A DNA stretch of 34,625 bases from Dehalococcoidia bacterium. Lineage in GTDB: Bacteria; Chloroflexota; Dehalococcoidia; Dehalococcoidales; CSSed11-197. The position numbers and the translations under genes are program-made. A model generated the notes under the pieces. It saw only the letters and a list, made by a program, of their open reading frames with translations, did no database searches and was not told where the DNA came from. The stretch lies in the NCBI GenBank assembly GCA_003552785.1, contig PUOQ01000064.1, forward strand, positions 1 through 34,625, in the 5' to 3' direction. Each line of letters begins with the position of its first letter. Position 1 is the first letter of the stretch. Of this stretch, positions 7,634 to 15,467 are shown piece by piece.

Positions 7634-8170
7634 TTATTGAAGAAACAACACCGGCCATATAACTGCGTCCAGCACCAGGGTATGAAAAGTAAAATAAGCA
7701 CTGCCTGCAATAGCAAGCCAGCGAGATAGGCCCGGGTAAACCGGGCGCAACTTAAGAATAGCCATTAGCAGGCAGAGAGAACCTATGCCAACCATTGCCA
7801 GCACCAGGACTACCCCTGCAAAGTAGAATGGTCCAGGGTTTGCCAGGTACAGATTGGTAAGCGGCATCCAGAGTGCAGAGGGAAGCAGTATTGCAATAAA
7901 AATCAGGTGAAAAACCCCGTAGCTGAATGCGTTTACAGCCCCGGTACCAGCCAGGTTTATTTTTACCAGTATATAATATAAAAATGCGAAATACCCGGCA
8001 GCAGCAATGAACATGGAAACAGTGTAGACAACCCTTATATTTTCAGGCACTCCTCCCCAAAGGGCATCAGCCCCGGCTGGCTGAGCATTAATACCAAAGA
8101 TGTAACTGCCGATAACTGAAACACCTCCTATAATGTTGATGCATAACAGGATAATTTTGCTTTTAACCAA
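7634..8170 (-). CDS. Multi-pass membrane protein, paralogue of the 6096-6635 gene
   Basis: About 178 residues with about five transmembrane helices. The family is not recognised. The track starts at 8236, but TTG 8170 (VKSKIILLCINIIGG) is preferred: GAGGGG lies 7 bases upstream and the start then matches the length and N-terminus of the plus-strand paralogue. Shared motifs include GADALWGGVP, AAxGYFAFL, LLPSALWMPLT and a C-terminal FHTLVLDAVIW. It lies just upstream of the selenoprotein gene on the same strand (34 bases), so the two are probably cotranscribed. Confidence 0.8.
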   Translation of the reverse strand: MVKSKIILLCINIIGGVSVIGSYIFGINAQPAGADALWGGVPENIRVVYTVSMFIAAAGYFAFLYYILVKINLAGTGAVNAFSYGVFHLIFIAILLPSALWMPLTNLYLANPGPFYFAGVVLVLAMVGIGSLCLLMAILKLRPVYPGLSRWLAIAGSAYFTFHTLVLDAVIWPVLFLQ

Positions 8171-8238
8171 AATAATTCCCCTCAAATTTTGTAGAATAAT
8201 ACCATTTTTCCAGTAAAAAGTTCGCATTATCACCAATC

Positions 8239-8337
8239 TTAACGGCTGATAGTCAGTAACTCACTACCGCTTAAGGATTCAAGCCATTTATGCACCTGTT
8301 CCCGATGGCCTGCATTGTAAAATACTACGGGTTGCAT
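8239..8337 (-). pseudogene. Possible short ORF or gene remnant
   Basis: A 32-codon minus-strand reading frame starting MQPVVFYNAGHREQVHKW and ending before the membrane-protein gene. The frame is open upstream to about 8385 (AGLKRQISNSF). Its composition is protein-like (balanced charged and aromatic residues) but it is too short to identify. It could be the end of a decayed gene, a small protein, or chance. Confidence 0.25.
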
Positions 8338-8539
8338 GGCCTGGCAAAAACTGTTTGAAATCTGTCTTTTAAGACCTGCTGGTTAATCTCAGGATCCCTA
8401 TATGTAAAGGCGCAGTGGTTGAAATTATAACTATACTTTAGCAATAGTTGCTAGCAGCCAATGTTTTTTGGTAGACTTCGAAAAATTTTAAGACCTGCAT
8501 TTTTTGATGTACTTTACTCCGGACAAGCAATAAGCGTAA

Positions 8540-8581
8540 AAACAGGTGGCCTTGGAGTCGATGCACTTTGGCCACCTGTTT
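8540..8581 (+). promoter_or_regulatory. Leader hairpin upstream of the symporter operon
   Basis: Perfect 12-bp inverted repeat, AAACAGGTGGCC (8540-8551) and GGCCACCTGTTT (8570-8581), with an 18-base loop. It ends 28 bases before the DUF485 start. No plus-strand gene precedes it, so it is not an ordinary end-of-gene terminator; it could be an attenuator, mRNA-stability stem, or a long operator. The U-run after the stem is short. Confidence 0.5.
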
Positions 8582-8609
8582 ATGTTATTAACCGAAAGGA
8601 AAGAACACT

Positions 8610-8903
8610 ATGGGACACGGACCTTCAACAGAGTGGAAGACTGAGAAATCAGGGGCTTTCAAGTCAAAGCTGGGGCTTATATTGTTTGCTGTTTTTACGC
8701 CGATATATCTGATTTTCGTCATCATGAGTGTTGTAAGCCCGACATTCATGGCATCTGATATAGGCCCGCTCAACCTGTCTATAGTATATGGCTTTGGCCT
8801 TATCATTCTGGCTGTAATTCTGGCAGTCATCTACAACCATATATGCTCCAACAAGGAAAAGGGTGATGACGCTTGCGAAGAAACCGAAGAGGGGGTTGAG
8901 TAA
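8610..8903 (+). CDS. DUF485 family small membrane protein (YjcH-like)
   Basis: A 97-residue protein with two transmembrane helices (LGLILFAVFTPIYLIFVIM and IVYGFGLIILAVILAVIY) and an acidic C-terminal tail. This is the pattern of DUF485 proteins such as YjcH, which are encoded next to acetate-type sodium:solute symporters and are thought to be accessory subunits. AAAGGAAAG precedes the ATG. Its TAA overlaps the A of the symporter ATG by one base (TAATG), so the two are coupled. Confidence 0.88.
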   Translation: MGHGPSTEWKTEKSGAFKSKLGLILFAVFTPIYLIFVIMSVVSPTFMASDIGPLNLSIVYGFGLIILAVILAVIYNHICSNKEKGDDACEETEEGVE

Positions 8904-10813
8904 TGAATTATCCAGCTGAACCCCTGGCAATTGTAATATTTATATTATTCGTTCTTGTTGTATTGGGCCTGTCATACTGGTTTGCTCGCAGAGCCAGATC
9001 TGCCAGCGGTTATTATGCTGCCGGAGGCAATATACACTGGGGCGTTAACGGTATAGCCTTTGCCGGTGATTATCTATCCGCCGCCTCATTCCTGGGCATC
9101 GCCGGCATGATTGCTTTATATGGTTACGACGGTTTTCTTTACTCCATCGGCTTTCTTGCCGGCTGGATGGTAGCCCTCTTTGTAGTTGCTGAACCACTCA
9201 AACGCATGGGTAAATACACTTTCGCCTCTGCCATTGACGCCAAGTTTAAATCCCGGGGGGTAGTTCTGGCAGCCGGTATATCCACTCTGGTCGTTTCTTT
9301 GTTTTACCTGATTCCCCAAATGGTAGGGGCAGGTGCTCTTATTACGCCACTGCTCGGCCTGCCATTTGAAGCCGGTGTTTTCATGGTTGGCGCGGTAGTC
9401 ATCCTGATCGTAGCTACCGCAGGCATGGCCTCTACCACAATGGTGCAGTTTATAAAAGGGGGTTTACTGATTGGTTTTTCGCTGGGAGTCACCGGGCTGC
9501 TTCTGTTTAGCGGTTTTTCTACATCCCCAGGCGAAGAGGGCAACCCCCTTCATGACCTGCAGACCATTGAACTGGCTAATGCAACACCCGGAAATATTGA
9601 ACTGAAAAACCCTTCATACACTTTAATCGAAGAATTTGAAGCAGAAGGCATGGTATTCGTAAAAGCCGAAAAGGACAACCTTATCAACTTCTGGAAGCTT
9701 GAAGAGGATCAGGGAATTCTAACCCAGGCCCAATCCATAGTTACCCAGCCAGGCCAGCCCGATCTTTACAATGGTGCCCCAAAGGAAGAAGGAAAATTTT
9801 TCCAGGTAGGTCACCTCAGTGTTATCGATGGAAAGGACAATGTCCAGACAGGCCCGGTTAACCTGCTTTCCTTTTTTGGCATAATAAAGGAGGGCGAAGT
9901 AGTTCGCTGGGGTTCACAGCGTCTATATGATGGCAACAGCCAGGCAACTGTATATTACCAGATACCAACGAAGGGCTCAGAAATACTGGTGCCCGGGCAA
10001 AACTTCAAAATAGATCCAGATAAGGGGGCATCCGGGGCCGACCGGGTTAATTTTGTCTCACTCATGTTGTCACTTTTCCTGGGAACAGCCGCTCTACCGC
10101 ATATACTTATACGATATTATACGGTTCCCAGCCCGGCTTTTGCCCGTAAGTCAACCATTGTAGCTGTAGCATCTATCGGGCTTTTTTACCTGTTGACATT
10201 TTTTATAGGCCTGGGTGCTATGACGCATGGAGTGATTGATCTTACCAACGAAAATATGTCGGCACCGTTGCTGGCTCGTTCTTTTGGCCTGGGTATATTT
10301 GCTATCATATCTGCTATAGCCTTTGCCACCATACTTGGCACTGTAAGCGGTCTTATTGTAGCTGCTTCCGGAGCAGTTGCCATAGATCTGGCTCATAAAA
10401 CGTTTAGAATCCAGTTGTCAGAAAAAAAGATGGTACTTGTCGGCCGCTTAGCAGCCGTTACGGTAGGCATAATTGCCATGGCTTTGGGTGTTGCTTTCAA
10501 AAATATGAACGTTTCCTTTCTGGTGGGGTGGGCTTTTACCATCGCTGCGTCAGCCAACCTGCCGGCTATAATCATGATACTTTTCTGGAGTAAGGTTACA
10601 GCAAAAGGTGTTATTGCCTCTATAGCTGTTGGCTTGTTTGGCTCTCTGGTGATGATACTTCTGGCACCGGAAACATTCAGCCAGGTGTATGATTTGCCTG
10701 CCTCCAGCGCTCCAATGCCTATAAGTCAGCCGGCAATAATTTCAGTGCCCCTCAGCTTTTTAACACTTGTTGCCGTGTCTCTATTGACTAAAAAGAAGGA
10801 TGAGGTAGAATAA
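8903..10813 (+). CDS. Sodium:solute symporter, acetate permease-like (ActP/SSS family)
   Basis: A 636-residue inner-membrane symporter of the SSS family. The start RARSASGYYAAGGNIHWGVNGIAFAGDYLSAASFLG is the characteristic TM1-TM2 region of ActP-like carriers, and the FVSLMLSLFLGTAALPHILIRYYTV segment is the conserved signature. It is longer than E. coli ActP (549 residues) because of a hydrophilic segment of about 170 residues (roughly 205-370) between membrane helices, probably extracytoplasmic. The DUF485 partner upstream supports a monocarboxylate (acetate/pyruvate-like) substrate, but specificity is inferred. Sodium-driven uptake is a family property. UspA follows 28 bases downstream. 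Confidence 0.92.
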   Translation: MNYPAEPLAIVIFILFVLVVLGLSYWFARRARSASGYYAAGGNIHWGVNGIAFAGDYLSAASFLGIAGMIALYGYDGFLYSIGFLAGWMVALFVVAEPLKRMGKYTFASAIDAKFKSRGVVLAAGISTLVVSLFYLIPQMVGAGALITPLLGLPFEAGVFMVGAVVILIVATAGMASTTMVQFIKGGLLIGFSLGVTGLLLFSGFSTSPGEEGNPLHDLQTIELANATPGNIELKNPSYTLIEEFEAEGMVFVKAEKDNLINFWKLEEDQGILTQAQSIVTQPGQPDLYNGAPKEEGKFFQVGHLSVIDGKDNVQTGPVNLLSFFGIIKEGEVVRWGSQRLYDGNSQATVYYQIPTKGSEILVPGQNFKIDPDKGASGADRVNFVSLMLSLFLGTAALPHILIRYYTVPSPAFARKSTIVAVASIGLFYLLTFFIGLGAMTHGVIDLTNENMSAPLLARSFGLGIFAIISAIAFATILGTVSGLIVAASGAVAIDLAHKTFRIQLSEKKMVLVGRLAAVTVGIIAMALGVAFKNMNVSFLVGWAFTIAASANLPAIIMILFWSKVTAKGVIASIAVGLFGSLVMILLAPETFSQVYDLPASSAPMPISQPAIISVPLSFLTLVAVSLLTKKKDEVE

Positions 10814-10841
10814 AGATAATAACGAGGAGGAGGTAAGTCTG

Positions 10842-11300
10842 ATGCAAGAAAAAATTATAGTACCTCTCGATGGTTCAAAAGTAGCTGAAGCGGTGCTGCC
10901 CTATGTTGAAGAAATTGCTGCCAAAATGTACCCGGATACAATGGTAGATGTTACATTAATGAAAGTAATACCTGCCACCAAATTTAACATACCTACCAGG
11001 GACCGTAGTGCTCAGGCGCCCCAAAAACCGGATGAACTGGAAGAGATACACAAAGAAGCTTTGCAGTATCTGGAAATGATGGCAGAATCACTGCGGCCCA
11101 AATTTTCTAAAGTAAATACCCTGGTGGCTATTGGTAAAACAGCAGAGGAAATTGTTAACGCAGCCATGGAAAAAAAGGCAGACGTCATAGCTATGTCGAC
11201 GCACGGCTTTTCAGGCATAAAACGGTTGGCCCTTGGCAGTGTAACCGAAGAAGTTGTAAGAATAAGCGACGTGCCCGTTCTTATCGTGCGCGGTAAATAG
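10842..11300 (+). CDS. Universal stress protein, UspA family
   Basis: Cytosolic protein of 152 residues with a single Usp domain. It has the N-terminal strand IIVPLDGSKVAEAVLPY and the C-terminal nucleotide-binding signature STHGFSGIKRLALGSVTEEVV, which fits the G-2x-G-9x-G-(S/T) ATP-binding pattern, so it is probably of the ATP-binding type. GAGGAGGAGG lies before the ATG. Its location directly after the symporter suggests cotranscription; Usp proteins are often paired with transporters. Confidence 0.93.
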   Translation: MQEKIIVPLDGSKVAEAVLPYVEEIAAKMYPDTMVDVTLMKVIPATKFNIPTRDRSAQAPQKPDELEEIHKEALQYLEMMAESLRPKFSKVNTLVAIGKTAEEIVNAAMEKKADVIAMSTHGFSGIKRLALGSVTEEVVRISDVPVLIVRGK

Positions 11301-11569
11301 CTGATTCTTTACCCCTCTTTTTCAGTGCTGCCTCTAAATGGATTCCGGTCGGTTTGTTGCACCGGGTGACCGGGTTGCATAAGCATATATCAAGGCGGCA
11401 ATAAATTATCGCCCCATAATTTGTTCGGTGCAAACCATCACTTAAGGATCAGCGTTTGCAAACTTTAAGTTTTTTCGGTTTGCAATAATTCCAACTTATG
11501 ATATATACTATCATAATTCTTAAATATTATGTAGATTTCTTTAGATTTGCAATCGTATGGTGAAGTGTT
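11301..11569. other. Intergenic regulatory region before the heme operon
   Basis: About 270 bases without a gene. It holds four TTTGCAA-like words, including GTGCAAACC at 11428-11436, the perfect palindrome GTTTGCAAAC at 11454-11463, GGTTTGCAAT at 11477-11486 and GATTTGCAAT at 11544-11553, plus the promoter and overlapping palindrome listed separately. No clear intrinsic terminator for the upstream UspA gene. Confidence 0.55.
11480..11516 (+). promoter_or_regulatory. Probable heme-operon promoter with overlapping palindromic operator
   Basis: TTGCAA (11480-11485), an 18-base spacer and TATACT (11504-11509) form a credible promoter. The -10 lies inside a perfect inverted repeat, TTATGATA-TATAC-TATCATAA (11496-11516), so a protein bound there would block RNA polymerase. 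Predicted start site about 11516, leaving a leader of about 54 bases. Confidence 0.55.
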
Positions 11570-12223
11570 ATGCAGGCAAAAAAAATGCTAAACATCCATG
11601 AAGCCAGTAATTTTTTAGGCGTTAGTGAAGCCACCTTGAGGTTATGGACTGATGAAAGCCAGGTCAAGGCTTTCATAACACCGGGAGGTCACAGGCGTTA
11701 CGACTTGGATGAACTCAAGCGCTTTTATGCATCCAGGCAAAAGGTTTTAAGTATCAAAGATATGGCCGCGAAACTGGAATTAACGTCTGCAACTTACAGA
11801 CAGGTTGCACATGAGCATGTAAGACCCGAATGGTTTAAACGTTTATCTCATGAAGACCAGCAGGAGTTGCTTGGAGTCACCCAGAGCTTATTTAACCTTA
11901 CAATAAATTTTATTAAAAGCCCCGCCCAGCGTAAACAAATATCCCAGGCGGCACAGTTAAAAGGTGAAGAGTTCGGCACACTTTTAGCAAAGCTGGAACT
12001 GTCTCTTACCGAATCTGTGGAAGCTTTTCTTTCCAACCGGGGCCATACCATAGATTTTATGGCTGATCTAATCAAAAAGAATACTGCACAGGATAAACGT
12101 GTTCTGGAATCATTGCCTTCTTTAAACCATATGTTGGATGAAGTGCTTTTATCTTTGATTACTGCTCATCAAAAATACGTAAAACCGAAAAAAAATAAGA
12201 CCGAAAGGGTAAGCCAAAATTGA
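11570..12223 (+). CDS. MerR-type regulator with helical sensor-like C-terminal domain
   Basis: A 217-residue protein. Residues 6-60 are a MerR-type winged helix (LNIHEASNFLGVSEATLRLW, then TPGGHRRYDLDEL, a hallmark of helix and wing). Residues about 90-200 form an all-helical domain with the pattern LSLTESVEAFLSNR, resembling the RsbRD N-terminal/helical sensor domains, not a typical MerR coiled coil. It is the first gene of the heme operon and its stop overlaps the ahbC start by TTGA, so it probably controls the operon, possibly by sensing heme, an intermediate, or redox state. That role is inferred from position. Confidence 0.85.
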   Translation: MQAKKMLNIHEASNFLGVSEATLRLWTDESQVKAFITPGGHRRYDLDELKRFYASRQKVLSIKDMAAKLELTSATYRQVAHEHVRPEWFKRLSHEDQQELLGVTQSLFNLTINFIKSPAQRKQISQAAQLKGEEFGTLLAKLELSLTESVEAFLSNRGHTIDFMADLIKKNTAQDKRVLESLPSLNHMLDEVLLSLITAHQKYVKPKKNKTERVSQN

Positions 12224-13407
12224 TCTCAGTCTCCAGGTTACTGTGTAACACCGTCAGTCCGGGTGACCATCTACGATACAGGACAGGAGGTCATGTATCA
12301 TTTAGTCCTGATAATGCCATCCCAAAACCCGTTGTTGTTTGGAATTCAACGCGGGCGTGTAACCTCAAGTGCCTGCACTGTTATGCATCAGCTACTACAG
12401 AAGCCGCGCTTGATGAGCTCACCAATTCTGATGCCAGAGAGTTCATAACAGATATTGCCAGCTTTAATGCACCGGTAATCCTATTTTCCGGCGGTGAACC
12501 ACTGATGAGGCAGGACTTTTTTGAATTAGCCTCTTTTGCTGCAAATGCAGGATTGAGGGTGGCTCTTTCTACCAACGGCACGCTTATTGACGCTCAAACA
12601 GCGCAAAGCTTAAAGCAGATAGGCTTTACTGAAGTAGGTATCAGCCTGGATGGCATCGGGGATAATAACGATCGCTTTCGGGGCTCCAAAGGCGCTTTTA
12701 CTGCTGCCTTGAATGGAATACGCCACTCAATCGACCAGGGGCTTAGAGTATCACTCAGGATAACTATGACCCGGTTCAATTACAAAGAAGTACCGGCTAT
12801 ATTTAAACTGATTGAAGAAGAAAATATCAATCGAATATGCCTTTATCATTTGGCTTACAGCGGCCGGGGGGACAGGCTTATAAAAGCAGACCTTACTTCT
12901 GAAATGACGCGTGAAACTATGGAAACTATAATCTGGCACACTGTCGACCTTCATGACAGGGGAAAACCTAAAGAGGTTCTTACAGTGGGAAACCATGCAG
13001 ATGGAGTATATCTGTACCTTAAATTATTGAGGGAGAAACATCCACAGGCAGAAAAGGCGCTTGAACTCTTAAAAAGCAATGGCGGCAATAACTCGGGTGT
13101 ACGCATTAGCGCTGTTGATAATACGGGCAATGTGCACCCTGATCAGTTCTGGTGGCATTACTCTCTGGGTAATATAAAGCAAAAACCTTTCAGCCAGATA
13201 TGGAGTGATGAAAGTGAGCCGCTACTGAAAGCTCTTAGAAACCGCAAGCCCCTTTTAAAGGGCAGGTGTGGGGCGTGCAAATACATCGATATATGTAATG
13301 GAAATCTGAGGGTTAGATCTGAAGCTTATTATAATGACCTTTGGGGGCCGGACCCTGCCTGCTATCTTACTGACGACGAGATAGGAGCCAAAGTCGAGAT
13401 TGCATAA
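12220..13407 (+). CDS. ahbC: Radical SAM 12,18-didecarboxysiroheme deacetylase AhbC
   Basis: A 395-residue radical SAM enzyme. Cys47, Cys51 and Cys54 (ACNLKCLHCY) hold the SAM-binding 4Fe-4S cluster, GGEP follows at the usual place, and the C-terminus has a second Cys set (CGACKYIDICNG, later PACY). The N-terminus MISVSRLLCNTVSPGD and the PVVVWNSTRACN lead-in are those of AhbC. In the siroheme-dependent pathway AhbC removes the acetate side chains at C2 and C7 of didecarboxysiroheme, giving iron-coproporphyrin III. NirJ, the heme d1 homologue, is the alternative, but pairing with ahbD favours AhbC. Start is TTG 12220, overlapping the regulator stop. Confidence 0.9.
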   Translation: MISVSRLLCNTVSPGDHLRYRTGGHVSFSPDNAIPKPVVVWNSTRACNLKCLHCYASATTEAALDELTNSDAREFITDIASFNAPVILFSGGEPLMRQDFFELASFAANAGLRVALSTNGTLIDAQTAQSLKQIGFTEVGISLDGIGDNNDRFRGSKGAFTAALNGIRHSIDQGLRVSLRITMTRFNYKEVPAIFKLIEEENINRICLYHLAYSGRGDRLIKADLTSEMTRETMETIIWHTVDLHDRGKPKEVLTVGNHADGVYLYLKLLREKHPQAEKALELLKSNGGNNSGVRISAVDNTGNVHPDQFWWHYSLGNIKQKPFSQIWSDESEPLLKALRNRKPLLKGRCGACKYIDICNGNLRVRSEAYYNDLWGPDPACYLTDDEIGAKVEIA

Positions 13408-14488
13408 CTTATCAAGTAGCAACCTGATCAAGCCGGAATTGCGGATGGTAGCCTGGGAGCTTACCCGGGCATGCAACTTGCGTTGCGCCCACTGCAGGGC
13501 CTCTTCTGACAAAGAAGTAGATTCCGATGTATTGCCACTAAAAAGTTGCATGGATATAGTAAATCAAATCATCGAAGTATCCAAGCCGGTTGTTATACTT
13601 ACCGGGGGCGAACCGCTGTTAAGTGACAATATGTACGACATTGCCCGTTACAGTACGGGTAAAGGTTTGCGTGTTGTACTTGGAACCAACGGAACCCTGA
13701 TCACTCCAAAAGTAGCCGCAGATCTAAAAAAAACAGGTGTCAGCGCAGTCGGGATAAGCATTGATTATCCTGATGCTGAAAGTCAGGATGCATTCCGGGG
13801 AGTCAAAGGAGCCTTTGAGAGAGCAGTAAGCGGCATAGGGCATTCATTGGCTGCCGGCATATCTGTTCAGGTTAATACAACGGTTACACGCCTTAATTTC
13901 GAACATCTTGAAGAACTGTTAAGGCTCGCACTTGATGTCGGGGCCAGTGCCTTTCACCCTTTTTTACTGGTGCCTACCGGCAGAGGCGAAGATCTAAAAA
14001 GTGTCGAACTTTCTGCTGAGGAATATGAAAGGGTTCTTAACTGGGTTTATGACAAGCAAGTAGAACACAGTGACCGTATATTCATCAAGCCAACAGATGC
14101 ACCGCATTACATGCGCATTGTAGCGCAGAGGAAGCAACAAGGTCAGGAAGCAATAGCAAAATCTGTCCATGCGCGAAGCATGAGCAGAGGGTGCCTGGCC
14201 GGAGTTAGTTTCTGCTTTATTTCACATACCGGAATAGTCCAGGGTTGTGGTTACCTTACATTTCCGGCCGGAGATCTTAAAAAGCAGGTTTTTAAAGAAA
14301 TCTGGCAACAGTCGCCTCTTTTTAATGATCTCAGGGACATATCCAAACTCAAAGGCAAATGTGGAAGCTGTGAATACAAACGGGTGTGCGGTGGTTGCCG
14401 CGCGCGTGCCTATGAAGCTACTGGAGATTACCTGGAAGCCGAACCCTATTGTTTTTATTGGCCTTCAGTTTGCCAGGCTGCATTTTAA
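13400..14488 (+). CDS. ahbD: Radical SAM heme synthase AhbD
   Basis: A 362-residue radical SAM enzyme. Cys25, Cys29 and Cys32 (ACNLRCAHCR) bind the SAM cluster, followed by LTGGEPLL. The C-terminal auxiliary cluster region reads CGSCEYKRVCGGCRARAYEATGDYL and ends EPYCFYWP, diagnostic of AhbD. It converts iron-coproporphyrin III to heme b by oxidative decarboxylation of two propionates, the last step of the pathway, without oxygen or HemF/HemN. The TTG start (13400) overlaps ahbC by 8 bases; AGGAG is 12 bases upstream. An internal ATG 13445 is possible but would remove part of the usual N-terminus. Confidence 0.9.
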   Translation: MHNLSSSNLIKPELRMVAWELTRACNLRCAHCRASSDKEVDSDVLPLKSCMDIVNQIIEVSKPVVILTGGEPLLSDNMYDIARYSTGKGLRVVLGTNGTLITPKVAADLKKTGVSAVGISIDYPDAESQDAFRGVKGAFERAVSGIGHSLAAGISVQVNTTVTRLNFEHLEELLRLALDVGASAFHPFLLVPTGRGEDLKSVELSAEEYERVLNWVYDKQVEHSDRIFIKPTDAPHYMRIVAQRKQQGQEAIAKSVHARSMSRGCLAGVSFCFISHTGIVQGCGYLTFPAGDLKKQVFKEIWQQSPLFNDLRDISKLKGKCGSCEYKRVCGGCRARAYEATGDYLEAEPYCFYWPSVCQAAF

Positions 14489-14501
14489 TTGAGAAGAGAA
14501 T

Positions 14502-15467
14502 ATGCTTGATTCTATTAACAAAAATTTAATAAGCATACTGCAATCCAGTTTCCCCCTGGTCAAGCAACCATATTACGAGATTGGTAAAAAACTGAACATC
14601 AGCACCGAGGAAGTAATATACAGGTTGACCAAATATAAAGAATCAGGGCTTGTGCGTGAAATCAGTGCTATAGCCAACCCTCACATGCTGGGTTATACGA
14701 CTACGCTGGTTGCAATCAAAATACCGTCGCAGGCCATAAAACGAGGTACGGAAATTATATGCAGTCATCCGTTTATCAGCCATGCTTACCTGCGCAATCA
14801 TGAATTTAACCTGTGGATAACTCTGGCGGCAAGAAAAGATCAAAACATTGCTGAGGAGATCGAAAAAATAAGATTGGGCTGCAATGCCACCACGGCTATC
14901 AGCCTGCCTTCAACCAGGGTTTTCAAGTTAAAGGCTGTTTTTGACGAAACAAACAAGCCATTGACGGAGCCAATTAAAAAGAACAAACCAGCAACCATTG
15001 AACTATCTCCGAAGCAAAAACGCGTTTTGAAAATTATACAATCAGACCTGCCACTTTCATCAACTCCATTTTATGAGCTTTCTCGGGAAATGGATATTCG
15101 AACCGACGAATTTTTGGATATGGTAAGGGAGCTAATCGGAGCAGGAGTGGTAAAGCGATATGGTGCCAGTGTAAATCACCGCCGGCTAGGATATGAGTTC
15201 AACGCAATGACCTGTTTTTGCGTGGACAATAAAACGGCTGAATCTCTGGGTAAATATTTTTCCCGACAAGAACAGGTTAGCCATTGTTATTTAAGAAAAC
15301 CGCATAAACTGTTCCCCCAAAACTTTTTTGCCATGGTTCACTGTGCAAACGAGGTTGAGCATTCGCTTTTTATGCAGAAAGTAGCCTCAGAAACCGGTCA
15401 CAGGGAATACCTTTCTCTGGTCTCTGAAGGTGAGATAAAAAAACAAAGGAACCGGTATTATTCATGA
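14502..15467 (+). CDS. ahbAB: Siroheme decarboxylase, AhbA-AhbB fusion
   Basis: A 321-residue protein made of two AsnC/Lrp-like halves. Residues 1-160 have a winged helix (PYYEIGKKLNISTEEV) and a domain with YLRNHEFNLWITLA, the AhbA-type motif. Residues 168-321 repeat the plan (PFYELSREMDIRTDEF, VVKRYGASVNHRRLGYEFNAM, VSHCYLRKPHKLFPQNFFAMVH), the AhbB-type motif. AhbA and AhbB together remove the acetate carboxyls at C12 and C18 of siroheme, giving 12,18-didecarboxysiroheme. Separate subunits are the norm in sulfate reducers and methanogens; the related NirDL is also a fusion. Despite its Lrp look it is an enzyme, not a regulator, given the operon. ATG 14502; stop overlaps sirC by ATGA. Confidence 0.88.
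   Translation: MLDSINKNLISILQSSFPLVKQPYYEIGKKLNISTEEVIYRLTKYKESGLVREISAIANPHMLGYTTTLVAIKIPSQAIKRGTEIICSHPFISHAYLRNHEFNLWITLAARKDQNIAEEIEKIRLGCNATTAISLPSTRVFKLKAVFDETNKPLTEPIKKNKPATIELSPKQKRVLKIIQSDLPLSSTPFYELSREMDIRTDEFLDMVRELIGAGVVKRYGASVNHRRLGYEFNAMTCFCVDNKTAESLGKYFSRQEQVSHCYLRKPHKLFPQNFFAMVHCANEVEHSLFMQKVASETGHREYLSLVSEGEIKKQRNRYYS

Larger units (their letters stand above)
8237..8609. other. Intergenic region between divergent genes
   Basis: About 370 bases between the minus-strand membrane protein and the plus-strand symporter operon. It holds the possible minus-strand ORF remnant (8239-8337), a small AGCAA-TAG-TTGCT inverted repeat near 8442, TATACT-like sequences near 8432, and the large leader hairpin at 8540-8581. 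The symporter-operon promoter must lie here, but no -35/-10 pair is convincing. Confidence 0.5.

Noticed and set aside
12220-14488. NirJ-type heme d1 synthesis rather than AhbC/AhbD
   Set aside because: Two distinct radical SAM proteins matching AhbC and AhbD, and no nirF, nirN or nirS nearby; heme b synthesis fits better.
14502-15467. AsnC/Lrp transcription regulator
   Set aside because: The Lrp-like halves match siroheme decarboxylase motifs and lie inside the heme operon.
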